Shown here piece by piece: positions 46,168 through 57,980 of a stretch of DNA of 64,000 nt. The stretch's first letter is position 1, and every line of letters begins with the position of its first letter. The notes beneath the pieces were generated by a model. That model did no database searches. It saw only the letters and a program-made list of their open reading frames with translations, and had not been told where the DNA came from. The position numbers were made by a program, and so were the translations under genes. The stretch covers positions 285,545,078-285,609,077 of the forward strand of contig NC_133660.1 in NCBI RefSeq assembly GCF_037893015.1, written 5' to 3'. The DNA comes from Macrotis lagotis (taxonomy: Eukaryota > Chordata > Mammalia > Peramelemorphia > Peramelidae).

Positions 46168-46817
46168 AACAAAGAAACCTAAGATAAGTCCAAAATAAGA
46201 ATATTAAAACATAGAGAGGAAATAAATAAATGGGAATCAAAGTGTCTTCTTGTTTTGAAATAGGTGGATTCAGGGACATTGGAGGTCCCTGTTGACATTG
46301 AGACTGCATGATTCTGGAAGTCAGTCATTTATTCAATCTGTCATTTGGAGAGATGGAGGGGAAAAGGCCTCACAAAGAGAAGGGGCTCGGAGGCATTCAC
46401 CACTAGACATGACCTGTGCCACCACCACTGCTTTCCTGAGAAAAGATGTAGAATTTTTTGTCTGCTTCCTTGATTTTCTTTTAATTGGACTGTGATTTCT
46501 TTAATGACTCAAACTAGTGGGTCATGAAAAAAACTCAGCACAAATCATCACCTTCTTTATAATTTGGTCTTTAAGACTTGTCTGGACTGATGGGAGAAGG
46601 GACTTGTCCAGAGTCACAGAATATTCTTTGGATGTGGGCAAAGTGCCTTAGTCTGAAGTCAGCTCTATGTTCACTGACCACTACCTGAGATCAAAGTGCC
46701 CTCTTCTTTTCTATTCATCAGCAAAATCAAGGTTTGTGATTTTTTTCTAAATTGGAAAACCATTGCTCAGCATCTCCTTGGATTCCAGACAAATCTTCTT
46801 TTCTCCAAGTAACCATC
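46168..46817. other. Unassigned intron sequence
   Basis: No exon or named repeat. SLC22 exon 6 was looked for here without success. Confidence 0.4.
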
Positions 46818-46967
46818 TTTTTTTAGGTTTTTTTGCAAGGCAATGGGGTTATGTGGCTTGCCCAAGGCCACACAGCTGGGTCATTATTAAGTGTCTGAGG
46901 CTGTATTTGAACTCAGATACTCCTGATTCCAGGGCCAGTGCTCTGTCCACTGCACCACCTAGCTGCC
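46818..46967 (-). mobile_element. tRNA-derived SINE
   Basis: Reverse SINE with CAAGGCAATGGGGTTATGTG and CTGCACCACCTAGCTGCCCC. Short CCATCTT flanks. Confidence 0.92.
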
Positions 46968-47910
46968 CCCCATCTTCTAACTAATCCTTTAAACTAGTCA
47001 AAAATGTTAAGAATCCAATAGACTCATAACTTCCTGTCATTACTGAAGTTTTCATTCTTTCTCATGTCTCTTCTTTCTCTACCCGATAAATGAAGAGATT
47101 TTATACTCTTCATATTCCTCCTCTTCTTGGAGTGAGCACCTGGCAAACTAAGAGAGTTGGGCAGTGGCCCATACCATTTACCAGATGGATATAAGGTCAT
47201 TTCTCTCATTATATTGTTTGCACAGTGAACTTTTGAGCTCCAATGTCTGCAGTACAATGACTATCTGTACAGAAACTTTTTAGGATAGGAATAATAATCT
47301 TATAATAGGCTTGGCATTCAAATGTATTGTTATCTAACAATTCATTGATGTAGCTTCCCACCCATTCATGCCTTCTCATAGTCTTGTCACAGAGGTCCAA
47401 GCCCCTTTTCCTCAACAACTGACCAGTCCATTTTGTCTTCCTCTCACAAATCTCCTAATTAATTTTCTCTAATTCTTGTCCTTCAAACTTTCTCATTGGC
47501 TCTATTGTATAACTCACTCTCACACAGCGTATACCTTCTCATAACCCAGTGGGTCATATTCATTTCCAGTTATTTGAAGACTTGTGTTCCACCTCTCATT
47601 TCCAGACACAATGCTGGTAGTATATCAGCAAAAGAAAGAAGCATCACTGTTTTTCAAGAAGTTTGTAGTCATTAAAGGGAACTTTGCTGGCCACCAAGTA
47701 TGTTTATCTTCTCCTATTGATTTCTTACATCAACAGATTGGTCACATTACTATGGCTTCCAGTAGATTATATCCCACTTAGAATATATGAAAAAAAGTTT
47801 CACCAAAGGGAAAACATTGAAATATGAAAAAACAATAGGGATAGGGAAATCCTGGAGACCAAGGAGAAAAAGGGAGTAATTTTTTGTGTGTTAAAGAGAG
47901 GAAAGAGGGA
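46968..47910. other. Unassigned intron sequence
   Basis: Overlapping minus-strand frames at 47024-47418 have no family I know. They could be part of a worn transposon or processed gene. No splice-flanked SLC22 exon was found. Confidence 0.35.
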
Positions 47911-48990
47911 TGGGGCCAAGATGGCAGTGTGGAGGCAGGTTCCCCCAAAAAACTCCAAAAGCTACCAAATTATGACTCTAACCAAATTCTAGTGGGGCAG
48001 AACCCACAGAAAGATGAAGTGAAACAATTTTCTGAAAACACAGTAGATCCACAGGAAAGGTCTACTCCACCCAGCCTGTGGTTGGAAAAAGCCACAGTGT
48101 AGCCCAGGACACAGTCACTCAACACCTGAAGAAACCAGCTCCAGCCTGCCAGGAACAACTTGCAGGGCACCTGGGTCCCTGGGGGCTCCTGGGTCCATGG
48201 CAGCAGGAACGGTTTCCAGACTTCTTGTCCCAGTGATTGCAGGAATAGCTTAGAGGATCTACAGGAGAACTCTGCTGCACCAGGGAGCCCAGGTAAGTGT
48301 AGGCCTCAGGGCAGTCCCTGGAACCTACAGAACCACTCAGCAGCTGCTTCTGGAGTGCTCAGTTCATGGATGGCAAGGGAGTGGGGAAACATTGCAGAGG
48401 TCTCTCTGCTATCCCTGGGACAGGACTCTGCTGCTTTGCCTATATGCAGATTCAGGTCACAATCTGGGCCCTCATAATACCATAGAGGAACATAATACCT
48501 GGGCCCCCATAATACTGCTCCAGGGCAAAAATCTGTGATCATCCACAGTCCAGAGCACCAGCCAGGAGAGCAGTAAAAGTCTCTTGGAAGACTTTGGAGG
48601 AATTAAGGTCCCTGAGGGGATATATCAAAAAAAAACCCAAAACTTTGAAGGTACAGTAAATTAGGTTATTGGCTGAGGAAATGAGCAAACAACAGAAAAA
48701 AAAGAATCTGACCATTGAAAATTACTGTGGTCCCATGGAGGATCAAACTATATACTGAGAAGATGACAAAGTCAAAGCTTCTGTATTCAAAGACACCAAG
48801 AAAAAATAGGAATTGGTCTCGTGGTATAGAAGAGCTCAAAAAAGACTTTGAAAAGCAAGTAAGGGAGGTAGAGAGAAAATTTGGGAAGAAAAATGAGAAT
48901 GAAGCAGGTAAATCATGAAAACCAAGTCAACAGCTTGGTAAAGGAGTTACAAAAAAATATCAAAGAATATAGCTTGTTAAAAACCAGTTT

Positions 48991-49137
48991 GGGGCCAGCT
49001 AGGTGACATAGTGGATAGAGCACAGGTCCTGGAGTCAGGAGGATCTGAGCTCAAATCCAGCCTCAGACACTTAATTACCTAGCTGAGTGATCTTGGACAA
49101 GTCACTTAACCCATTGCCTTACAAAAGGTAAAAAAAA
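48991..49137 (+). mobile_element. tRNA-derived SINE in HAL1 copy C
   Basis: GGGGCCAGCTAGGTGACATA start, GCTCAAATCCAGCCTCAGA, A-run tail. It lies inside the decayed ORF1. Confidence 0.92.
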
Positions 49138-50433
49138 AAATTTGGAAAAAGCAGTCCAAAGTTCAATGAAGAGAAGAATGCCTTAAAAAAACAGAATTGA
49201 CTGGTTGGAAAAAGAGATTTTAAAAGCTCTATGAAGAAAATTACTCCTTCAAATATAGAATGGAGCTAAAGGAAGCTGATGACTTTGTGATAAATCAAGA
49301 AACAATAAAACAAAACTGAAAGAATGAAAAACTAAAATAAAATGTGCAATATCTCATTGGAAAAATAACTGACCTGGAAAATAGATCCAGGAGAGATAAT
49401 ATAAAAATTATTGGGCTACCTTAAAGTATTGACCAGGAAAAGAGCCTAGGCTTCATTTTTCAAGAAATAATCCAAGAAAACTGCCTTGAGATCCTAGAAG
49501 AAGAAAGTGAAATAGAAATTGAGGGAATCCACTGATCGCTTCCTGAAAAAGGTCATTAAAAAAAGCTTCCCAAGAATATTATAGCCAAATTCCAGAACTC
49601 CTAAGTTGAAGAGAAAATATTACAAGCATCCAGAAAGAACCAGTTCAATTACCATGGCGCTATAATCAGGACTACACAGGAATTGGCAATGTCCACATTA
49701 AGGACTTGTAGGACTTGAAATACAATATTCTGGAAGTCAAAAGAGCTTGGATTACAAATGAGAATCAACTGTCCAACAAAACTGGACACATTCTTTCAGG
49801 GGAAAAAATGGACTTTCAATGAAACTGGGTATTTTCAAACTTACCTGTTGTAACAACCAGAGGGGAACAGAAAGTTTGATCTTCAAGTACAGGACTCAGA
49901 TGAAGCAGAGACAAGGTCAACAGGAAGGGCTAACTATGAGGGATATAATGATGCTGAACTGCATGTATTCCTGCATGGGAAAAAGATACTGATTCTCATT
50001 TATAAGAGCAGTTAGAAGGAGCTAAGATAGACAAGTCACAGGAGGGAGCTGAATATAATGGTATAATATAGCATAAAGATGGAATCAGTGTGTGAAAAGG
50101 AATGTACTGGGAAAAAAGGGAAAGGACAGGTAGAATGGGCTAAGATATTTCATGTAATAGAGTCAAGAAAAAGCTTTTGCAATGGAGTAGAAGGCGGGGA
50201 AGGTAAGGGGAATGAATGAGCTTTCATTCTCATCAGAAATGACTCAGAGAAGAAATAATATGGACACTTAATAGGGTATAGAAATCTATCTTACCCTAGA
50301 AGGAAAAGAAGAGGAAAGGGATAGAAGAAAGGGGACAGGGTGAAGGGAGAGAGGGAGTAGGTGATAGAAGAAAGGGAAGATCAAAGGAGAGGATAGTCAG
50401 ATAAAACACACTCTTGAGGAGAGACAGGATGAA

Positions 50434-50434
<1 letters not shown>

Positions 50435-50481
<47 letters not shown>
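50435..50481 (+). repeat. (GA)n microsatellite
   Basis: About 23 GA units in the HAL1 3' region. Confidence 0.96.
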
Positions 50482-50485
<4 letters not shown>

Positions 50486-51035
50486 AGGATAAATAAAGGT
50501 TAGAAGGAAGAGAATGGAGGGAAATACAGTTAATGATAGCAACTGGAAAAAATATTGAAGCAACTTTTCTGATGGACTTATGATAAAGAATGCAACCCAT
50601 CCCAGAGACAGAGCTGATGATATCTGAACACAGACTGAAGTACATTTTTTCCTCTCACTTTATTTCTCTGAGATTCCTCTATCTTTTTGGGAGAGGGGGG
50701 TTTATGCTTACTTCCACAACAAGATTATTGTAGTAACGTTAAAATAACCAAATAAATCATTAGACAGAGGAAAGATATTCTCCATCCGTCATATAGGACA
50801 AGTACTACATGTCAAATCTGAGTCTTTTTAATTGGCATGAAAGGCATCTTCAGTTTGATGCATGATTGCATCTGGTATGTAGGGAGAGTGCCCAAGTGTT
50901 GCACTGATACTTGGGAAATAATAAGGGGTCAAGGGAGGTCTGTTTCTGGAACAACATGAACACAAAGTGAGAAAGAAGATGAGAATGGGTTTCAATGTCC
51001 ATCAGTGAAGAAAGAATCCTTGTCCCTGAAGTCTT

Positions 51036-51194
51036 TTTTTAGTTTTGGGGATTTTTTTGCAAAGCAATGGGGTTAAGTGGCTTGCCAAAGCCCACATAAC
51101 TAGGTAATTATTAAGTATCTGAGGCCATATTTGAACTCAGGCACTCCTGACTCCAGGGCCGGTGTTCTATCCACTGAGCCACCTAACTGCCCCA
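51036..51194 (-). mobile_element. tRNA-derived SINE
   Basis: Target duplication TCCCTGAAGTCTT at 51023-51035 and 51195-51207. 50766-51022 before it is unassigned. Confidence 0.95.
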
Positions 51195-51207
51195 TCCCTG
51201 AAGTCTT

Positions 51208-51744
51208 GAATCTATAGAAACATAATGATAATTTTAGGACTCCTTATTTCCACGATCATTTAAGAAAGTTCTGGGGCATTTTCTTGCCATGAGTTTTCTT
51301 CTCTGAAACATGAATCAAATGAAAGGAAGAAAGGAAACATAATGGTGAAAGGTATCACATTCAAGTCACTTGAAGATCACTTGAAGGAATTGGAGAACAG
51401 AAGACTTGTGTAGGGAGGACATGGGTCCTGTCATTAAGAACCTGAAGGGCTAGCAAAGGCAAAGGAGAAAACACTTGCTCTGCATGACGCCAGAGACAAA
51501 ATGAAGAACCAAGGTGGGAGTCACAGAGAGGCAGGTTTAGGCCCATATAAAGAATAACCTTATTATCATTCGATCTGTCTGAAAGCAAAATATTCTGTGT
51601 CACTAGACAGTGGGTTCCCTCTCATTAGAGGTGTTTAGGCAGAATCAAGAAAGTGTTGGGGAGACTAAAGTGAATAATACTGGTGAGTGAATTCCTTAAA
51701 TTCAGGCTGAATTGGAGGACCTCAAAGGTTTTTTCCAGTTATTT
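51208..51744. other. Unassigned intron sequence
   Basis: No gene or named repeat. The 80-codon minus frame at 51603-51361 matches nothing known to me. Confidence 0.35.
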
Positions 51745-51945
51745 GTTATTGTTGAGTTCTTTTTGTTGTATGTCACTTCATGATCCCATTGGTGCTTTTC
51801 TCGGCAAAGATACTGAAGTGATTTGCCGTTTCCTTCTCCAGCACATTTTGCAGAAGAGTAATTTGAAGCTAACAGTGACAACTTGCCCAGTATCACACAG
51901 TAAATGCTCTGAGATCATATTTCAACTCAGTAAAAGGAGTCTGAC
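51745..51945 (-). mobile_element. MAR1-like SINE, reverse
   Basis: Contains, reversed, the segment around GATTTGCCGTTTCCTTCTCC and TTCATGATCCCATTGG, diagnostic of the marsupial SINE whose sense strand reads GGAGAAGGAAATGGCAAAC. Confidence 0.8.
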
Positions 51946-52808
51946 TTCAGATCTAACTCTGTGCTAATTACCTCTGAAATTCTACAATGGTGTGAATCAC
52001 TGATACAATGACTGAAGTTCGTTCTAACTTTTCCTGCCATTTATTTGCTGTGTCTACTTGAAAGATTCTATTGGGGGTGCCTATAGGCATAACTATTCCT
52101 CAAACATTATAGGGAACCTACCCTTCAAAGCACAAACAGAGGATTCTGGTTTTCAGGATTGGAAACCGGACCAAAGCCAACATGGTGTAATGGGTCTTTG
52201 TTGGAATGAGTTTCTTCTCTGTGGTAAATCTCAAAGTCTGTAAAGATAAGAATTGAGGAATAGAATCAATCTGATGGCTGGAGTGTAGAAGAACAGAAGA
52301 AAGGGCAGGAAATTGGTAAGAGATTCTGAGCATGGACTAGGACCAAATGAAAGCTCATTAGTTACGAGCCAAAACCTTGCTAAGCCTTTCCTTATACCAA
52401 TGACAAACCCTATACCATCATGCCTGTTGAAGCCATACCTGTAACCATGGCAGCAGCAGAGTACCATTGAGAACCCTCAGGTCATGCAAGATCAATAGAA
52501 ATAACAGGTTGTGTTTGTGAACTTCTGACTCTTGCAATGGAATATAAACTGCTTACAGAAAAAGACTATTTTTTTCTTTTGTATTTCCAATATCCAGCCC
52601 AAAGCTAGATGGCAGTGTAAATAGAAAACCAAGTCTGGGGTCAGGAGCAGCACCCATGGGTGCTCCTCCATGGAACTACTTTCATTTTAAACACATAGAC
52701 ATAAAAATCCACAAAACATCAATGCGTTTTTTAAGAAAACCAATAAAAATACAACAGAGGATTATCTGAATTATATGACTAAATGGTTTTCAGACTTTAG
52801 TGAGTTCT

Positions 52809-52810
<2 letters not shown>
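51946..52810. other. Unassigned intron sequence
   Basis: Several short frames on both strands, none with a recognisable family or SLC22 motif. Confidence 0.35.

Positions 52811-52869
<59 letters not shown>
52811..52869 (+). repeat. (TA)n microsatellite
   Basis: About 29 uninterrupted TA units, likely length-variable. Confidence 0.98.
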
Positions 52870-52871
<2 letters not shown>

Positions 52872-54586
52872 AAAAAGCTAAATTTCAACAGCAGGGAAAA
52901 AATATTAGCTTTTAGCACTAAATCGGGAGTCAGAAAATCTGGATTTCAATCTTATCACTGACACTCTCTGTGTGACCTAAGCTAGTACTTTATTCTCTCT
53001 GTGCCAGAGTTTTCTAATTTGTAAACTGAAGGCATTCATCTAAAACATCTAGAGCTACTTCCACCTTCAAGTCTGTGATATGGTCCCTGAATATACACTG
53101 ATAACACACACTCCCTAGGTGTGTCTGTGTGTCTCTCTATGAACAAGTAGTACAGTACAAAGGATGCTGACTCTGGAGTCAAAATACTTGGGTTCGTATC
53201 TCTTGCTTAATACTGGTGTGAGTTTGTGCCAATTACTTGAAACCTCAGTTTCCTCTAGAGGGCAAAGACTCTTATATATGGATTTATATGTTCCCTGCAC
53301 ATGTCCACTTGATCTGTTGATATTTCAGTTGTTGAAAGTGTTCACCAGATTTGTGAGGAAAATATTGATACTTTCTTATTATACTATTTCACGAAATGCC
53401 TTTACTTTGGTTTGTGTTATTTGGCTGAATAGAAAAGGTGACCATACTAGTGGGGACTCCTGACCTATGATTTTGAGATGTAATTCCACAGAGAGAACAC
53501 CATGCTTCAGAATTATATTTCCTCTCCTCCTTGGGAAGTACAATATTAATATTTGTGTAATCCTTGTGTAAAAGGGTCCTACTTTTCTGGGCCCTGAGAA
53601 ACTCCTCAGAAATATAAATTTGGCTAGCTACCTTTGGGTCTGGGAACATCCTAACAGGTCTCAAAGAGCTGACCCTGGGTAAGGTCACAAGATATACCAT
53701 AAATTTATCTGAGACTCACAAAGCACTCTCGTAAACCTAATCCTTTTGCTCTATCTGCAAATTCCTAATTCCTCCCAAGACTGCCTCCCCTTCCCCCAGA
53801 TGAAGCTGGAACTATAAGATATTAAAATCTAATTGCCCCAAACCTATGGGAAGCCCATGGGTATGTGACTCTGTTGGAGGAAACATGCTAAGACATAAAG
53901 CAAGACCCTGAACCCCTTCCATCCTTTACTAGCCTCCTATCCATACTAGGCCTAAGTTTTGTATATGTTTGTAATAGAAAGTATATCTAACCACTATCTC
54001 TGCTTTTGTATCCTGCTTGCTCCCAATTTACCTCCCCCCCCAAAAAAAATGCTATTAAAAACCCTATCCTCTGAACCCTCATACAGTGTCTGATTTGGGT
54101 GATCTTGACCCCAGGCAGCCCCCAGGTATTAAAGGAGCTCCATGTCAAAATTTATCAATTTTTGGTCTCTGTCTCACTTTTTTAGGGGTACAATACTTGC
54201 AACAGGACAGAAGACTGAGGCTTAAGCCTGGACAGAGAATATTTTCTTTTACACTCTGTGAATATGGTACCATAGAAAATCAACTGTATGGATCAGAGAT
54301 GGTTATGTTTAGGTAATCTACTTATGAGTTAAGGAAATTCCACCAGGAGCTGAAAATATAGTTGAGGAAGCTGATGCCTGAGAGATTAAGTGATTTGTCC
54401 CTGATGACCCACCCAAGTTGTGGCTGAGGAAGGCTTTGAAATCATCTCTCTTGACTGAAAAGTTTAGCATTTTCCCACATTCCCAAAGGGGACTGGCTTT
54501 GATGTCTATCTTGTGTTCCTGTAATTTACTAGAATACAACTCATTAAACTCATTTCATACAAATTTCATTAGAATTCTTTTTCTAA
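52870..54586. other. Intron 5: old SINEs and a possible LTR remnant
   Basis: MIR-type fragments lie at about 52920-53090, 53150-53260 and 54350-54480. Around 53870-54190 the text (TGTTGGAGGAAACATGC, TATTAAAAACC, GGTCTCTGTCTCAC) resembles a worn LTR, but no second copy or primer site was found. No exon was recognised. Confidence 0.35.
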
Positions 54587-54735
54587 GGGGTGGCTAGGTG
54601 GCAAAGTGGGTGGAGCACTGGCCCTGGAGTCAGGAGGGCCTGAGTTCAAATCCAGCCTCAGACACTTAATAATTACCTAGCTGTGTGGCCTTGAGTAAGC
54701 CACTTAACCCCATTTACCTTGCAAAATTCTAAAAA
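54587..54735 (+). mobile_element. tRNA-derived SINE
   Basis: Flanked by AATTCTTTTTCTAA before and AATTCTTTTTTCTAA after (one extra T). Confidence 0.95.
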
Positions 54736-55501
54736 AATTCTTTTTTCTAAATTTGCCTTTTGTGAGTAGCTGATCCTTGGTAGCCTGGCTATTATGGGGC
54801 CAAAGGGAGACAGGAAATAAGCCCTTATTATCACTATATGGCAAGCACTATGACTTATGCTTTAGAAGCATAATCTCACTTAATATTTAGTTCATAATTT
54901 TCTCATTAACCATATTACATTGTAAATAATTGTAATAATTTGTAATTGTAGTTGTAATAATTACATTATTACATCTTTATGGAATGGCAAGGCTTGGATA
55001 AACCATTGAGCAAAGAAGAAAAAAAGAGAAAGAAAGTAGAAAGAGTAGACATTAAGGAATATGACAAAAGGTGTTTGAGTTAGGAAGGCAGAAGGCCAGA
55101 GGCTGAAGAAACCCACTTAAAACAGAGGGAAAGAGAGATATTTCTCCCTCCCACCTCCCTCCACCAAGGCATCTTCACATCTTCTCATAATTCAAGTACC
55201 TTTTCCCCGCCCCCGCCTCTGATTCCTCTTTCTGATACAGCTTGTAAGTCTCAAAAGTTGATGTCTTAAAACAGGCAAATTTATTATTGCCTCCAAGGAC
55301 CTCAATCATTCTATTCCCATTTTTATCCAATATGGATTAAAATATTCCCTCAGTCCCTGATTGTTTTCTTGGTCCACTGAGACTTAGAGAAGCATCATCA
55401 GAGATTAGACTTTCCTCTTGCGTGACCCCTGACTACTTTGGTTTGACCTGAAAACCCACCATTTCCCATTTGCTAGCCCTGACTCCTCCTTCCCCTCTCA
55501 C
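54736..55501. other. Intron 5, immediately downstream of exon 5
   Basis: A MIR-like piece lies at about 54810-54900. The rest is unassigned and has no exon-like segment. Confidence 0.4.
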
Positions 55502-55619
55502 CTCTACAGTCAGGTTTAAATCCTTTACTCCATTGAGCTTTGCAACTTTTCTGAGCAACTTTAAAGCATCATCATATTTCTTGTGGACAATCAGCCATCT
55601 AGCAGATTCTGGCAGCCAC
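55502..55619 (-). CDS. SLC22A: SLC22 exon 5 (PESARWL signature)
   Basis: This 118-bp exon encodes the end of TM6 and the start of the large cytoplasmic loop of an SLC22 transporter. It follows an acceptor ending TTTTATTAG and ends at a GAG|GTGAGA donor. The first base completes a split Trp codon; 39 open codons follow, so it enters in phase 2 and leaves in phase 0. The peptide starts WLPESARWLIVHKK, containing the SLC22 hallmark PESARWL, and continues with an amphipathic stretch with ALKLLRKVAKLNG, typical of this loop. The last codons read DLNLTVE. The broken exon 4 at 5.6 kb ends in TG, exactly the two bases needed before this exon's first G to make Trp. Confidence 0.93.
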
Positions 55620-56137
55620 CTAATAAAATAGTGTGAGATAGATATAGTTAATTCCCCATTTCTCCTTCTTCAAAGACACACTTTTTTGTTGTGTTTGTTT
55701 GCTATATGACAGAGCTGGTGTTCTTTATAAAAATTCTACAACTACTTAGTATTTTTTTATCATGCTATAGAAAGTTCAAATGTAAAAGCTATCATCCTCA
55801 GTTATGCCACCTCTCACAAGATGGCCAGAGTTACTGATCAACAAAGGTCCATCTTGAATTCATATGAGTCAAGACAGGTTTTTGGTTTCAGCTCAAATTT
55901 GTCCTATCCAAAAGACGTTCAAACAGCCCTATCAAGAAAATCTTCAGTAATAATCAATAGATTAGAAAGCATTGAAATCACCCTTTCATTCCTTGAAGTT
56001 CTAACTGGGAGTAAATCTGTTCCTTCTCTGTCCCATGGTGACAGAGAATCTCAGGTCCACAATGCAGCAAGAGTTTCATTCTTGTATAAGCAAAGCAAAT
56101 GCAGATAGAAGAATTAAATCATTTGAATGTGTCTTGA
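55620..56137. other. Intron 4 beside exon 5
   Basis: A 95-codon plus-strand frame at 55821-56108 (starting MARVTDQQRS) has no known relative and no codon or splice support. Otherwise nothing was recognised. Confidence 0.35.
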
Positions 56138-56292
56138 GGGGCGGCTAGGTTGCCCAATGGACAGAGCACTGGCCCTGGAGTCAGGAGTACCTGAGTTCAA
56201 ATCCAGTCTCAGACACTTAATAATGACCTAGCTGTGTAGCCTTGGGCAAGCCATGTTACCCCCATTGCCTTGGAAAAAAAAAAAGAAACTAA
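56138..56292 (+). mobile_element. tRNA-derived SINE
   Basis: Target duplication TGAATGTGTCTTGA (56124-56137) and TGAATATGTCTTGA (56305-56318). Confidence 0.93.
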
Positions 56293-56614
56293 ACTAAAAA
56301 AAGCTGAATATGTCTTGAATTACTGGCCAAGAAATTGACATTTCCCATCATTCTAAGTGAAACTTGTCTGATCTTTTCTCTTAGAAATGATTTGTTTCTT
56401 TGATTTTCAGGCTTTCCTCCAAAATCTCTCCATTCCCTTATTAAGTTAGTAAAAGAAAAAAATAAATCAATATGGTAAGTTTACCATTATGCTATCATAA
56501 TTATAATTTAAAACAAAGGTCTTTTGAATTTATCTAATATTTCATCTCCATGGTCCTTATTAGAAAAATTAAACATGTTTCATAAACCCTCTTCATATTG
56601 TAAATTCAGTTTTT

Positions 56615-57335
56615 TCCCCTAGACCATCCTTTGAGTGTAGCAGAACAGATTACTCTTCCTTGAACTATGCAATCATTAGTACTGTACTCTAACAAATTTT
56701 TATACTCTGATGAGCTAGGAGTCCCCTTAAAAATAAGAGAAAGATTCAAAAACTTGGAAATAAAAGATTCTAATGTATAGAATGCTGATACTACAGCATA
56801 GATCACTAACTTCATTTCATACAAATTTTATTGGGACTGTTTTTTTTTTAAATAATCACTCCAATTCCTAAAGTCAGAAACAGTAACATGATTATACAAC
56901 AAGACTTTCCTAACATTGTTTTTAAGGAAATTTGTGCTATATTGCATTAACATCTTTTATAGATCTGCTGGTAACTATTTCATCAGATGATAAAAAAGTC
57001 CTGATAAGTAGATAAGACCTCAAGACTAACACTAGAAGGGCAGCTAGGTGGCGCAGTGGATAAAGCACTGGCCCTGGAGTCAGGAGTGCCTGGGTTCAAA
57101 TCCAGTCTCAGACACTTAATAATTACCTAGCTGTGTGGCCTTGGGCAAACCACTTAACCCCATTGCCTAGCAAAAACCTAAAAAAAAAAAAGTCACTTCC
57201 TTAGGTTCTTATATTAAATGATTTTCAGAGTGGAAAAGCCTAGTCAAAATTCAGGCATAATTCTCATACAGAATCAGAGAAATAAATGAGAGTCTGTTAC
57301 AAGTAAACCATTTTCAGAACTTAGGTTCTGTTCTT
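56615..57335. repeat. Copy 2 of the diverged direct repeat
   Basis: This is the partner of 205-965, starting with TAGACCATCC and running to CATTTTCAG near 57316. It lies about 1 kb upstream of exon 5 of the main SLC22 gene, in intron 4. Copy 1 lies between the decayed exon 4 at 5.6 kb and the expected off-window exon 5. Copy 2 preserves the empty site of the copy-1 SINE (CTCTAACAAA near 56690), while copy 1 preserves the empty site of the copy-2 SINE. Confidence 0.7.
57037..57192 (+). mobile_element. tRNA-derived SINE inside repeat copy 2
   Basis: GGGCAGCTAGGTGGCGCAG start and a 12-A tail. The paralogous site in copy 1 (near 815) lacks it. Confidence 0.94.
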
Positions 57336-57980
57336 TGCAGGCCAAGAAAGCTAAATGAAATACTATGACCATCACCTGCCACCCCTTTATTCTCCAAGAA
57401 GAAGGGTCTCAGAAATGTTTGTCTCAATGAACCATAAAAGTTTAATAATAAAAGACTGGTGAGTGATTATAGTGCATTTTAAAAGCTTCAGGAGGTCTTT
57501 TGTCTCCTGGTAGTTTTAAGTTCTTAATCAGTTTTTAAAATCAATGATTTTTAAAATGAAAAATGATTAAAATTTGTCCCAGAATTTTGAGACCATCAAA
57601 AGTTTCATGTAAAAAGAATAGAAGTTTATTGATTAATGGATTGATTGTTACAATTCTGAGTTGGGAGGAAGGAAGCAATTATAATATTAAAAGGCATCAG
57701 TCAAAGTTTCCATGTTCCCCTGAGATTTCACAGTCTCCTCACATTCTTTCATCTCCTCAAGTAATTGCTCTATTTGACTCTACATTCTTCATACACGAAA
57801 AAGCTAGATTCTTCTCAATTGTTCCACTGCCTGCCTCCAAGGTTTTGCCCAACAATGTGCAATCTCCAATAGCTTCCAAAGTAGAAATAGAATTGGTGTT
57901 CAGAAGTCTGCTGATAGAAAAATTCTCCTTGAAACCAAGCCCTAAGATCTTGAACGTTGTAGTTATTCACATAATGTTAT
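57336..57980. other. Unassigned intron 4 sequence
   Basis: An open plus frame at 57563-57988 (141 codons) runs into a SINE at its end and has no family match. No SLC22 exon 4 was found here. Confidence 0.4.

Larger units (their letters stand above)
47911..50765 (+). mobile_element. HAL1-like element, copy C, decayed
   Basis: Starts GGGGCCAAGATGGCAGTGTG, leader to 48680, ORF1 start at 48681 (ATGAGCAAACAACAG). ORF1 landmarks in broken frames include AATATTATAGCCAAATTCC (the IIAKF region, 49580), then a 3' region from 49930 with CTGAACTGCATGTATTCCTG, also seen in copy B at 32577. No ORF2 is present. A SINE is inserted at 48991-49137, and a (GA)n tract lies at 50435-50481. Confidence 0.82.
27983..55619 (-). 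other. SLC22A: SLC22-family organic anion transporter-like gene, partial (exons 5-9)
   Basis: This span holds four exons of one minus-strand gene for a 12-TM major facilitator protein of the plasma membrane. SLC22 OAT-type members exchange organic anions such as steroid sulfates, dicarboxylates and drugs. The calls rest on the PESARWL signature (exon 5), a GRR loop (exon 7), a C-terminal PET..QPMPDTIQD motif (exon 9), and splice phases that match exon to exon. Wording such as LGNNV and LATLG in exons 7 and 8 points to the SLC22A9/A10/A24/A25 branch rather than SLC22A6 or A8; that subtype call is inference. The intron between exons 8 and 9 is 12.3 kb and filled with LINEs. Exon 6 (expected between 42.1 and 55.5 kb, phase 0 in and phase 2 out) and the last coding exon (below 27.98 kb) were not located, so I cannot say the gene is intact. 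The exons seen are all open. Confidence 0.88.

Noticed and set aside
53600..53690. Possible SLC22 exon 6 on the minus strand (acceptor TTACCCAG, text resembling LFET..LR)
   Set aside because: Needs a frameshift, has a stop after few codons, and does not reach the expected 116 bp with correct phases.
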